A stretch of 27,894 nt of DNA, from contig JBOZIK010000001.1 of assembly GCA_051453625.1 (NCBI GenBank), positions 6,222,642-6,250,535 on the forward strand, read 5' to 3'. A model generated the notes under the pieces. It did no database searches, had not been told where the DNA came from, and saw nothing but the letters and a program-made list of their open reading frames with translations. Position 1 is the stretch's first letter. The number at the start of each line of letters is the position of its first letter. Below are positions 9,367 to 20,281 of the stretch, piece after piece. Made by a program: the position numbers and the translations under genes. This DNA is from Welwitschia mirabilis (taxonomy: Eukaryota > Gnetophyta > Gnetopsida > Welwitschiales).

Positions 9367-10737
9367 GTAAGCGGAAATGTTGTTGTACAGATGCTTCTTT
9401 ATTTTAGCAGAATAGAATACTTAATAATATCCCATTGCATTTATACCTTTTAGCCATGTCAGATGTATTTGGCCCACCTACATAATTTTCTAGGCTAACA
9501 TGATTAACATGCAAAGTATGCTATATGTCTTTGTTATTGGAGGGCATATCCTAGACTTTTATGATGATATGATAAATTCAAAAAATTAATGAGTAGGATA
9601 AAAATCTTTGGGCTTAATTCTATGTTGTCGATGTAGTTCCTCAACCCACATTAGTTAATCTTATCAAGGAAAAGATAGGCAAACAAAATATATCATGTTA
9701 GATCATGTTCATGTTGTTTAAAATGTTTGTGTTTACAACATTGTTAACTTCATGAATAGTATACAAAAAATGTAAAAATGCACCATTCGAAAGTAACTAA
9801 ATGTTTTTTATTTAAAGATATATATAGAGATTAGAAAAATTTAATAATAAAGATGATGCTATGTTTGCTACAATCCAAGTTGTATTTAAAGAAGTTGACT
9901 AATGTATTGTTAAGAAGTATAATATGGTGTAAAATGCAAGAGGATAAACATAAGCATCAGACATAAAGAGAGTATCAATAGGAAGGTGAATTTTTTGATG
10001 TCCCTTGTGATCATGTAAGTGAGAATCAAGAATTTGTAAATCTGTAATGATTTGCATTTTGAATCGGTTATTATTTTTTATATATGTAATCTATTTCACA
10101 AATAATATCAAGTCTTATTTATTTCCATGTTGATCTTCTTAGTGGCCTACTAAAATACTTGATCAATCATAAGCTTCCTTTCCAATGTATTAATGCGATA
10201 AGAATTAGACCAAGTCTTGAGATAATACATGTGATATCACTAGAAAATGTCCATCTTATTAACTATTTAATTTGTTAAAGTAGAAAGCTGCATGTTATAA
10301 AGTAAAAAAATTTAATCCTTCAAAAACAATTGTAGGAGTATTAGTATAGCATAGATCTATCTCTTTGTGGTCTCCAACTTTTACATGTATGTTTATTGTT
10401 TTATGCTTGAAGTCCTTCTTTCTCTTTTGAAGCTTTAAAAACTTTGTCATCTGTCGCTTAAATAGGTTCAACTCACTTAAAAAAAAGGCTTCTGAGCTTA
10501 GATTAACCTCAAAAAATATAAGTTGATCATAAAGGACAATCTGAGAAAATATTTGAAGTACTCTAAATTAAAGTGTTTTCTTTCTTAACCCCTTATACAT
10601 TATTAACTAGTTTCCTTCATAATTAAACACATGCATAGGAAAATTCAGAAAATGTAAGGTATTGCAAGGCAACTAAAGACTTGAGCTACAAGTCTTGAAA
10701 CTATTTTAGTTAACATAGAAATATTTCATTCATAACA
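9367..10737. other. Host AT-rich sequence, no gene seen
   Basis: Multiple stops in all frames and no protein motif or repeat that I could identify. It could be intron or intergenic sequence of the surrounding decayed genes. Confidence 0.5.
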
Positions 10738-10837
10738 NNNNNNNNNNNNNNNNNNNNNNNNNNNNNNNNNNNNNNNNNNNNNNNNNNNNNNNNNNNNNNN
10801 NNNNNNNNNNNNNNNNNNNNNNNNNNNNNNNNNNNNN
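10738..10837. other. Assembly gap (100 N) with overlapping flanks
   Basis: The 22 bases before the gap (tagaaatatttcattcataa plus ca) are repeated exactly immediately after it. The two contig ends probably overlap, and the gap may contain nothing. Confidence 0.97.
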
Positions 10838-12992
10838 TAGAAATATTTCATTCATAACAATATATTTGTAGTTTGTGTGATAGAATGTGATGACTAACAT
10901 ACAAAGGTACAATCATAAACATGAGCATCATAATGTCATATTGGTCTTGAATTTTCTTCATACTTGGTTGGAGCATATATCCCTTGGATGGTTGATTATT
11001 TTACTTCATAACATGTGTGATACTCAAGATTTTATATTTTCTATAGAAAGTGTAGAAAAAAAAACATTAGAAGGTTTTAGAGACCTTATTTCATATGCTC
11101 ATTTTATCTCCTCACATATTTGGATAGAGGACTTTAGAAGGTCCTTAATATGAAGAAATATCCATATTTCTTTGACTAAGTGTAAAGAAGGCTTTAAAAT
11201 CTCTAAAAGATCTCATGTATTCTCTTCTCACACATTTTATTTTGGACTCTATAAGGTTCTAAGTTGGAAATCATATATAGGGAAGGAGGTATTAGAAAAT
11301 ATTTAATCAAGACTCATGATGGAGGTACCCCTTACATAGGTGATGCTAGTTAAGTAATCAAAAAGTTTTTGTGTGTTGTGCATAGAAAAGTATGATAAAT
11401 TAGCATGTGAAATTAATAGAGGAGTTTATGCCATTAGTTATTCCTATTCTTGGGTGTTAAAATCACTACATGAAGCATAATTGAGTTGAAGGATAATTTT
11501 GATGAAAGGTAAATCATCAAAAGTATTGGTGTAATTTATTGGATGTGAATTGAAATCTATGTTTAATCACATTCTTGCATTTTTAAATTAATCTTTATGT
11601 TCTATTTTGTTGTTAAGATTCAAAATAATGCAAAGCATGTTTTTCGATGTATTTATTTTAATGAGGTCAAATTAGAGTACATTGGAATTTTTTTGTTTTT
11701 AGGATTTCTCTTGTTCTCTCCATAGGAGGTAAATAGGGTTTTATCTCTCAAAAAGGCCATTCTTACCTTATGATTCTAATTTGTGTTGGTTGGAAAAAAA
11801 TACAAGCTTTATACTACTTTCTTATGGGTCTAGGTGAGAGAGATGCCAAATCATGCGAATTCTTGTGTGCTGCTTATTTGTGTTTTCTATTTTTATTTTT
11901 CTTCAATTTTCATTTGCTACTACATTGATAACATTAATAATTTACAAATAATATCAATATAGAGGTTGATATTACTATAGTAAACCTTCTTTTACCTTTA
12001 TCTTACTTTTTAACTAATTTTTCCAGTGTGTCTTTGAGCAGCTGAAGATAGTGCATTACTTTAATATTTACTTTTCATCATAGTATTACGTTAGCAATCT
12101 TAGGACCAAGGATGTTAATGTATGCTAACTACAAATATTATTTTGATAGTCTTATTTTATCCTATTGGTGTAAAAAGGTATGATTAGATCATCATTTTTT
12201 TCAATACTATGTGCCTTATTTAAGCTAATATTATTAAACATTCAATAACTATGAACTTATTTTTTAATTTATGAGATATGTTGATATCTATAATTCAAAT
12301 TTTAATATTTTTTTAGTTAAATTAAAGGAATTGCATTTTATATGACCTAGAATTTTATTTCACCTATGGGTCATAACCCCAACATTTCTATGTTCCTCCT
12401 CTTTGAATCCATTAAAATTGCTTTTTACTTAGTATATTGCAAGCTCTTAATTTGGAGTGCATTAAATTTATTTCCTATTAATTTAAGAAGATCTAGGAAT
12501 AATTCGAAATTGGATATCCAATATTAGTTACTGATGTAAGATTTAGTGAAATATCTTAAGGAAATGTGTAGTGGGTGCATGTAGAATATTGAAGTTGTTA
12601 GTTGTATGGCATGTTTTTGTCTTTTTCCTTTATTTGTGTTTTTAAAATTTAGATAAGCATAGTTTTTTAGTTGAAAAATGGACAAGCATACTTTTGTGTC
12701 AATACTAAATAGGACAAGCAAAATCTCATATGACATTTACATCTTGAAGTATACATTGTGTTGATCATTAAAGAGAGCAATGGCATTCCTTAAATAAGTT
12801 TGAAATGGTACTTAATCTTAACATTCAAACTCCCACATCATTTGTCATAATTAACACTAAAGTAGCTCACAATTTAACTTCATTAATGCATTTTTTACTT
12901 AATTTACTAAAATGACACATCTTCCCATACCATGATGATAATTCCTCTCTTGGATTCTTTAACTAAATAGCTTTGTAATTTGCCTTTTGCAG
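10838..12992. other. Host AT-rich sequence, mostly featureless
   Basis: No supported gene. An 88-codon open frame at 10887-11153 has no motif and begins beside a gap. A weak tandem duplication lies at 11070-11272. Confidence 0.5.
11070..11272. repeat. Weak tandem duplication, period about 116 bp
   Basis: 11070-11150 and 11186-11272 share 'gaaggYtttaRa', a 'tctcYtcacacatWttt' block and 'ggact...aaggt'. Identity is perhaps 70% by eye, so this is tentative. Confidence 0.3.
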
Positions 12993-13788
12993 ATAACATT
13001 ATTCCTATTTTAGGTGATGTTGTTTTTAATATCTATAAGGAGTATGTAATCAATACTCAAATATATCTATTTTAGTAATTGTTTTATAGCTATTAAAGGA
13101 TTATTTCTTAAATTTTTACATTTAATCAATTAATTTTTATTTCTTAACTTGCTTATACAGTGTGGGGAAAATACTTAGTAAGTATACCACAGGCAAACTT
13201 CCAAAAGCTTTAAAGGTTATGCCATCATCAACCCATTGGAAGAAGGTTCTTTACCTAAATAAGCCAACAAAATGGTCTCCAAATTTAATGTATTAACTTG
13301 AATTTTTATATCAAACATGAATGCAAAGATGGCTCAACAATTTTAGTACCTTGTGTTGTTTCCATGTGTCAGGGAGAATATTAGTAAGAACAAATGTCTT
13401 TATTTTGCTTTATACCAAGCATTGAAAAAGACTCTCTATAAATCATAAGCCTTTTTCAATGGTGTTCTTCTACCTCTGTCAAGTCTGCATTTATTTTTTA
13501 AATTAATGTTGTGTCACTAGTATGTAATATTTTTCATAAGATTTGGAAAAATTAAAGAGGTTATGCTTGATTCAGTACTAGTTAATCATTTTGTATCAGA
13601 TAGATGATATATCGAAGTGAATGGTTACTGAAATTTTGAGATTTTAACATCACTTTCTTTCAATGTTCTATTATCTAATATTGTTTAAGATATTCAATTT
13701 GATTCTGTAGTCAAGGACATGCAACCTACATGAAGATGTCATTATTGGAAGTGTCATTTAGAAAGTTTCAATACCCTTATTACATTCT
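12993..13788 (+). pseudogene. Bystin (ENP1/BYSL) pseudogene, three exon remnants
   Basis: Bystin is a nucleolar/cytoplasmic factor needed to mature the 40S ribosomal subunit. Exon a (12993-13041) encodes NIIPILGDVVFNIYK and ends at a GTATGT donor. Exon b starts at 13161 after 'cttatacag' and, joined in phase, reads DVGKILSKYTTGKLPKALKV, then MPSSTHWKKVLYLNKPTKWS and PNLMY. After a small deletion it continues ISNMNAKMAQQF, LVLFPCVRENISKNKCLYFA and LYQALKKTLYK to about 13477. Exon c (13711-13788) reads SRTCNLHEDVIIGSVI then KVSIPLLHS. The order and spacing match plant bystin from the middle of the protein to about residue 300 of roughly 440. The N-terminal part and the last third were not found. 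At least five stops and a 4-bp frameshift after PNLMY disable it. Retained introns show it is a decayed gene copy, not a processed one. Confidence 0.9.
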
Positions 13789-15054
13789 AAGTGTATTTCT
13801 ACATTCTATAGAGACATCAACTTTAATAAAATAAATTTGTTTCTTTGGTGCATATGTAGGCTGAATTTGTAAATGAGGTTCATTTATTCACTCTTTCTTT
13901 GGTAATATATTTGAAGAGGCTTTAAATTAAACACTATATTTTTATCTTAACTTTTGATTAAGGTCTATTAAGCTATGTTAAACTTTCATGTAATAGTGCA
14001 TGCCTAATTAAAATAGTAAAATGGAATATTATGATACTAACATGCATCATCCTGATAAATCATGTATTACTTTACATTTTTTTAAGACAACATACTTTAA
14101 CATTTGAGTGAATCATTATCATGACATGTTTCCCATGATATTAGTTCATTTAATGTTGTCTTAATTTATGAAATTTAGACTAAGTTTTAATACTATGACC
14201 TCTGTCTACGATTTGAAAGATAGATGAAAAATCTTAGCTTTTAGTTGGAATAATTTTGATCCATAGATAAACAAATGATATACATGTTAGAATAAGAAAA
14301 TGAAATTATGACTTTTAAAATGGATGAATTTCTTTAGTTATTTGTTCTAAATTTTATGCAAACATAAAATAGGATGTTAGACACACAATGTACCCTTGCT
14401 TGAACACAGGAAATACACAACATAATTTAATGTCTAAAGTCTTGAAATTTATAATGAGTACCATACTTTTATACTTGGGTTCTAACTTGTCCCTATGTCA
14501 ACTCTTTGGAATAGCTATAAAGGCTAACTGGTAGAGTTATTTTTTTTAATGCATGATGATCTAAGGTTATTACTTCTCCTATTCTAACTATGAATGTATT
14601 TTTCTTTTTAAATGATAAATAGAATATGTAATGCTACCAATTCAAGCTTTATTTTTGAAATGAAGAAATCCCATATATTTCTCAAGTTTGATTTAAAATA
14701 CATATCTCATGTAACTTCGTTATATTTTTAGATACAGTTCCTAATTTCATCTTATTGTATGCCATTCTTCATGAGTGTTGATCTAAGGAAAATTATTTTA
14801 CAAAATTAGACTCTTTGATATAGTGTCATGTTTTCTTGTTCCTCACCACTATGTTCTAACATAATTTTGAGTGCAATGATTCTTTTAAACCACTTTTACA
14901 TGTTGCTTTATTATGGTCATTAGTATACACACTCTCTTTTTAGGATATTTGCTTTTATTCAAACTAATGGTTATGCTAAAGATCATTTCCCTTAAATTTT
15001 AATCTTTAATAATACTTAACAGCATGACATTGGTAGAAGTCTAGTGGAAGAACA
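13789..15054 (+). other. No gene seen; expected bystin 3' exons absent
   Basis: I looked for the conserved C-terminal bystin blocks (the region after KVSIPLLHS) and did not find them on either strand. The sequence is AT-rich with many stops and has no recognised repeat. Confidence 0.5.
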
Positions 15055-15185
15055 TGTACCCCTCAAAATTAATCTTGTTACAAGTTATAAACTTTCTAGT
15101 TTTCTCTTAGAAATATACCTTCTTTATTATTTCCATGTAAATGCAAGGGGACATTCCTGTATTGGGCCCCTTTCTTAATATCTAA
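15055..15185. repeat. Block shared with 24850-24977 (diverged)
   Basis: Both contain 'ttgttacaa', then, about 75 bp on, an 'aaggg..a...cct.' block, 'ttgggccc' or 'ttggccca', and 'tttcttRatat'. The two copies lie on opposite sides of the copia insertion in the same orientation. Identity is moderate, so an alignment is needed. Confidence 0.45.
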
Positions 15186-15458
15186 CAAATAATTCATCAG
15201 ATTTTGATTATTATTATCTAGTATCTAGATGGTGTTAATGTATTTTTCTTTGAATTTTAGAAGGTTAATTAGTTGAGGACAACTGAGGTATGAGTTTTTA
15301 TCTCTTCTTTGGTGTATGGGGCAGAAGACTATCAATTCTCTCACCCAGGAAGGAAGAAATCCTCCTAATCAAGACTTAACTTGAAATTGTTATTCATAAC
15401 TTAATAATGCATATTATCATTCTTCAATTTCTTATTATTAAAGTATTCATCAGTAAAA

Positions 15459-15561
15459 CAAGTGAAAATCAAATATTGCCACTTGTGCAAGATACAACCA
15501 TTAAAGGAACTCCAAAGTTTTCTTCTTTAGATTGTTTGATCTTATAATTCCTAAAACAAGA
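15459..15561. repeat. Approximately 98-bp unit abutting the left copia LTR, repeated at 24157
   Basis: This begins with CAAG and runs through 'acttgtgcaaga' and 'tttcttctt' to CAAGA at 15557-15561, exactly at the LTR border. The matching unit begins with CAAGC right after the right LTR at 24157. Confidence 0.75.
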
Positions 15562-16920
15562 TGAGGATTAATTTGAACTCAGAGGAGAGGGGTAAATGAG
15601 TTTTATCAAATAAAATTTAAACCAAACAATAAAATAAAAATGCATAATGAAATACCTTATCAAATAACATGGTTCCCTAACCTAGGTACATGCACACATG
15701 AAGGGTAGCTTCTACTCACACCTCTGGATATTCTTGATCTATAAGAAATAGTAGTTTGTTAGCACATCACCAACCTTATAATAAGTAAGAGTTCCCTCAC
15801 AATGTTGCACTCTCACTCCCTCAAGGGAATAGTGGTTTTCACAGGCACACCATGAACCTTTACAATAGTAAAAGTCTTCTCACATGGTAACACTCTCTTC
15901 CCATAAGGGAATAATGGTTTTTTGGGTAACCAATAACATTACATTTAACAAGTATCTAAAAGTACAATAACCAATGCACACCCCTACAAGGATTGCCTTA
16001 TAAAGTATTTGATATTTTAAAAAATGAACTCTATAATAGTATTCAATAATAAGGTAGTCCACAATAAAATAATCAAAATGCAATATAATAAGAAGTTTAA
16101 ATATGCTTTGATGAATACTTTAAGATTATTGAAGTTGTTTTTATCATCATGAGTATGATTGAGAAAGATGGTTGCAATAAAGATCCAAATCCAAGAGATG
16201 AAATAATTCTAACTTATTGCTACTAAAACTTTTGATTTCTTCATGAGATGTTCCCTTTACTCATGCTTTCAAGATCTGTATTTTTGATTGATTTAATGAA
16301 GTGTCAAAAGTTCTTATTTAATTTTTGACATTAATTCTTTATAATAATGAGAAATATCTAATTGTTTGAGCTTGGTAGATAGTCATTTGAATCTGTAACT
16401 CTTGTGCAATAGATAGCTAATGTCTATGCTTCAAGCATGTAACTTCACTTTCAATCAATGTGAACTTTAATTTAAGATGCCTTAAAATTGTAGACATCTA
16501 CTTTGAAGACATCTTTACATTTGTAGATGTTTTGAATCAACTTACCCATATTCTGATGAATTCTACACTATAATATCCTTGGACCTTTGTGATCATAAAT
16601 CCCTGATGTACAAGTTCATTGCTTATCTAAAACATAAGATATTAGTCAAAAATGAATTGACTCTATTACCTATTCTAGATCAATACATTCTATATGTATT
16701 TACTTTTCTAGACATCTTCACTTAAGATGTTTTCAATTTCTTAGATGTCTTCAAACACATGCTTTTGTAGTTTACCATCAGATGCTTTTCACAAGATGTT
16801 ATATTTGAAAATCCATTATGATCTAGTGCCTTTCAAGATCTGATGTACCTGTAATAACTTGTTTACATAAAGACACAAAATGTTTAATAAGTGGAATCAT
16901 CAAAACTAGATTTTCCAACA
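15562..16920 (-). repeat. 3' (left) LTR of the copia element, 1359 bp
   Basis: The LTR starts TGAGGATTAATTTGAACTC and ends GATTTTCCAACA. It aligns throughout with 22859-24156 at roughly 85% and less well with 22102-22758. It ends next to a polypurine tract at 16921, which defines it as the 3' LTR. A possible TATA element (CTTTATAAG, minus strand) lies at 15997-16005. Four AGACATCT/AGATGTCT motifs occur at 16492, 16507, 16710 and 16743. Confidence 0.92.
15997..16005 (-). promoter_or_regulatory. Possible TATA box in the copia LTR
   Basis: The minus strand reads CTTTATAAG followed by GCAATCC. The corresponding site in the right LTR copy (near 23255) reads CATTATAAG. A promoter here would give a short R-U5 of about 400 bp. 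Only the motif supports this. Confidence 0.35.
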
Positions 16921-16934
16921 GCCTCTCCTTTTTT
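16921..16934 (-). promoter_or_regulatory. Polypurine tract next to the 3' LTR (copia element)
   Basis: The minus strand reads AAAAAAGGAGAGGC directly before the LTR start TGTTGG, preceded by GAACATCAT. Sireviruses typically have an A-run plus G-rich purine tract at this point. Confidence 0.85.
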
Positions 16935-17633
16935 ATGATGTTCAAAACTTGGCAAATCTCATTAGTGTAATCTTAACTAATCAATTGAAATTATATATTT
17001 TGCTTTAGAGTAATGCACTTAATAACGTATTACAATAATCATAATGTGTGTAACTTAAAATTGGAAAAACTACATAAAGATATATTACTTGAGGAACCAA
17101 AATAAGACACATTTTATATTAACTTAAGCAACTTTGCAAAATATACAAAAGTGGATGATAAATCATTGTATTCTTTATTAAGATATGTATGCATAAATAA
17201 TAAAGCAGATAAACATTTGATAATCTTAAAATTATAATATACTTATAAAAATGTATCATTTTTAGAGCATGAAGTTCAAATATGTGCAATCACTATATCA
17301 TAACTAATGGAATTTGTGCTAGCAACACGTGAAAATATTTTGATCACCAACAAATTTAAATAGTATATATATGCAAGAGTGTGTTAATAAAAGCATAATA
17401 TAAGAATGCTACCTGTTTCAAATACAATGCATGAAGTAACAAGCATGATATCAAAAGAAAATATTAAAAAACATAAATGTGTGCCATAATATTAAGTAGG
17501 GATCATCAATACAATTAATGACACTTTTGGATCTAATCTAAGATCTCATAATCAAGAGCTCTAATCCCAACAAAGTGTCTTCATCCTAAAAGTTAAAGTA
17601 TCCAACTAATATAGCACTAATTTACCATATACT

Positions 17634-17646
17634 TCTCCCCCTTTTT
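17634..17646 (-). promoter_or_regulatory. Second, internal polypurine tract at the end of the env-like ORF
   Basis: The minus strand reads AAAAAGGGGGAGA, a perfect Sirevirus-style tract, about 710 bp upstream of the 3' LTR. It overlaps a MSKKGEKY-like reading just after the env-like ORF. Multiple polypurine tracts per element have been described for Sireviruses. Confidence 0.75.
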
Positions 17647-17649
17647 AGA

Positions 17650-19400
17650 CATCAATAGAAGGCTCTAATCACTAAGATCTGAATCACTCATGTAGTGCTC
17701 ACCTTAGCCTTCTTTGTCACTGTCATCTCTATCATGGATGGTGGAGGTGGGCTGTGTGTAAGATGACATTAAAGTAGATGGTGATGTATATGTCTTCCTA
17801 AAGGGATGTTGTGATGTCCCACTAGGGCCTTCAAAGACATGTCTTCTTATATGTAACATGTTTAAGGAGTGATAGAAGTCCTAAAGAAGCTAGCAGTGAT
17901 GATCTTTGTGAAGATGGATGGAATCTGAATGAATGAGATTGATTCAACCTAAATAATCTCTATATGCAAAGGTGAAGGTGATGGTGAACGAACTGGAGGT
18001 GAAGAACGTGCATGTGATGGTGAAGAGGAACTAGGTAATGACAGTGGCTATGAAGATCTGTGAAATGGAATCTTATGATGAGAATGATAAAAGATAAGTA
18101 GTGGAGCATTTGAGCTCTCAGACTCGATCTCCTATGGTGCTGGCCTTTGCTAACAAGGACTTGAAGCCTATGGCTCTCCATACGCATGTGTCCTTATGGG
18201 AGTCTTCTCTCGTCCTAAACCTATGCCTCATCTCTAGAAGACTCCTTTGAAGGCTCATTGTTTACTACTTTGTCTGAGTCATGTCCTATGCCAAATGGAG
18301 TTGATGGTTATGCTTCTTCCTCTACATTTAATTCCTCTTCTAAATTTGACCATGTGGGTGTCCTCATAGACTTTCATCTCTCCACTGGTTCCTCTCCTTT
18401 ACTTGCTATAGATTTGTGTTTTTTAAGCCTTAGAATATTTCTTTTAATCTTCCTAACCATTTTTGCAATATCCTTTAATTCATTTTTCTTGAGAAAGAGT
18501 TGTGTGTAGCAGTGGAAAATGATCTTTGCATTTGTGGTGTTCTTCTGCTCATGCCTTCACCTGATGTCATAGGTCTCTCCATTTCTCACTAAATTCTTCC
18601 AATGGTTTTGTCTAATAGACAAGGTTAACCTATGATATTAAAATGCCTACATTACTAATGATTAAGCTGATAATACATGGATGGCCCAAATTCTGCCCTT
18701 TATGGAATAATGAAATAATATTTATGCATAGCCCAAAACCCGAATCTATCTAAAAACTTGTAAGAAATATACAATGAAAGTCTGCATAGGCTTGTAATAG
18801 TTGTAACTACTTCCTCTAACTATAATTTTGTAAAAACTTACTATATCAAGAAAATAGGCATCAAATGTCATATCCTTACTCTCAATGTTCTTAACAAAAT
18901 TCATTCAATTATGTCCAAATAAAACATTACTTATTTGACACCTGAATACATTGATAATTCTAAAACTGAAAATCTCCCTAAATGAATTACTATAAAACTA
19001 AAGGACATTAGTATCATTTATACAAAGTAGAAAATTAATAAAACTTAGAACAATATGCAATTTTTTACCTCTGACCTATGTCTAAAATGCACCAGTGTTA
19101 TCATCAATTTTACGAATGTTTGCATAGAATTCTCTTACCACTAGATCTGTAATAGGCTAAATTAGTTGGACAATCATCTCTTAAGTAAGCCAAATAAAGT
19201 AGCTCATGATCCAATCTTTGTGTCTCTTCTAAAAACTGAGGGTTCTCTCTGCAATTATGGAGTTTCTTAATCATGCCCTAAATCTTCTTTCTATTACTTC
19301 ATGATAAAACTAAGGTTCATACGAGATTTGGTTCATTCTATAGCTTGTTTTTTTCCTCTAAAAATTCCTATTGCCTTTCTTCTTGTCATATTTATGAAAT
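17650..19400 (-). pseudogene. Envelope-like / 'putative plant transposon protein' ORF remnant
   Basis: Minus-strand blocks in order: LEETQRLDHELLYLAYLRDD near 19160-19240, then VVREFYANIRKIDDNTGAF and VRGKKLHIVLSFINFLL near 19030-19150, matching the conserved 'LVREFYANL ... VRG ... FSPEAIN' core of the plant transposon/env-like family. MTFDAYFLDIVSFYKIIVRG follows near 18810-18870. A Ser/Pro/His-rich linker lies at 17960-18190, in more than one frame. The acidic end, SDKEG...MSDSDLSD, lies near 17660-17720. In Sireviruses an ORF of this kind sits downstream of pol; its role is unproven. Many stops and frameshifts are present, and start and end are approximate. The 75-codon frame at 17960-18187 and the plus-strand frame at 18258-18509 are by-products of this low-complexity region. 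Confidence 0.7.
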
Positions 19401-19679
19401 AGAACCCGATACTAACCAAAGATCAATAGAAATACAAGCAACTATGAAAAATATATACCTATTCAAGAAAATCCTTTGTTCTTGCTCGCTATTAATATGT
19501 CTCAAAAGTTCAAGATGTCTAGCTAGAGAAATCTAAGAAAAATAGAGTTTAGAAAATCTTTAAGAGTAACATGTGTTAAGAGAAGACTTGACAATAAGAT
19601 ATGATGGTTCCTTTGGCTATTAAAAAAGGTCAAAACCCTATTTTTATGTGTTTTTTAAATTCTACAATAGTATAGTCAA

Positions 19680-19935
19680 GAAATCTACAAATTTCAAGAT
19701 GTCTTAAATGCAAATGTAGATATCCACAAATTTTAAGACATCTGTTGTTAATACATTTCTAGTACATTTTTTAGCTACCAAAACATCTACAAAAACTAAG
19801 ACGTCTAATTCAAAAAAATTAAAATGATGTACTTGCCCTTTCAAAATGTCTACTAAAGTTAAGACATTTGATTCCAAGACATTTACAAATTTCAAGACAT
19901 CTTCACCAGAAATGCTTACAAACTAAAGACATTTG
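19680..19935. repeat. Cluster of AGACATCT / AGATGTCT motifs between gag and env-like ORF
   Basis: About ten variants of the 8-mer occur in 250 bp. Exact copies are at 19697-19704 (AGATGTCT), 19736-19743 and 19895-19902 (AGACATCT). Several are preceded by ACAAATTTcAAGACAT-like context. The two 8-mers are reverse complements of each other. The same motif recurs in both LTRs. Confidence 0.8.
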
Positions 19936-20271
19936 TAACAAAATTCCCAGATTTTTAAAAAGAACCTACAAATATTATAACCATAACAATAATACTTCAA
20001 GTAGCTAAATATCACACACATAATTTAACTTTACAAACTATATCTAATCATAATCTCAACTCATAAGATAAGCATAATGGAGCTGAGATCTTAAGGATGT
20101 TACCTATTTACTTACCTGATTAAGCAAATCTCAATCTTCAAGTTCCTATGTGAATTGATGTATTCTTCAGTGCCTTGAAATTTTACAATTTTTTTGAAAA
20201 CCTGAATTTGTTACATTGGGTTGTTAAATAATTATTATACCTTAATTAACTACATAATTATTATGCCTTGA
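19936..20271 (-). other. Non-coding stretch where pol should begin
   Basis: No protease, integrase, RT or RNase H motif is visible on the minus strand here. A 26-bp tandem repeat (20230-20255, 20256-20281) lies at the gag stop. Confidence 0.6.
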
Positions 20272-20281
20272 TTAACTACAT
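20230..20281. repeat. 26-bp tandem repeat at the gag 3' end
   Basis: 20230-20255 and 20256-20281 differ at two positions (TAC/TGC and TTAA/TTGA). Each reads aattattatRccttRattaa followed by ctacat. Confidence 0.95.

Noticed and set aside
10887-11153. 88-codon plus-strand open frame
   Set aside because: No recognisable motif, begins next to an assembly gap, and overlaps a weak tandem duplication. Chance in AT-rich DNA is more likely.
15880-16083. 67-codon minus frame, and a near-identical 74-codon frame at 23114-23338
   Set aside because: Both lie at the same position of the two copia LTRs; this is LTR sequence, not a conserved gene.
18258-18509. 83-codon plus-strand open frame, Ser/Leu/Phe-rich
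   Set aside because: It is the complement of the env-like ORF remnant read on the minus strand; no independent motif.
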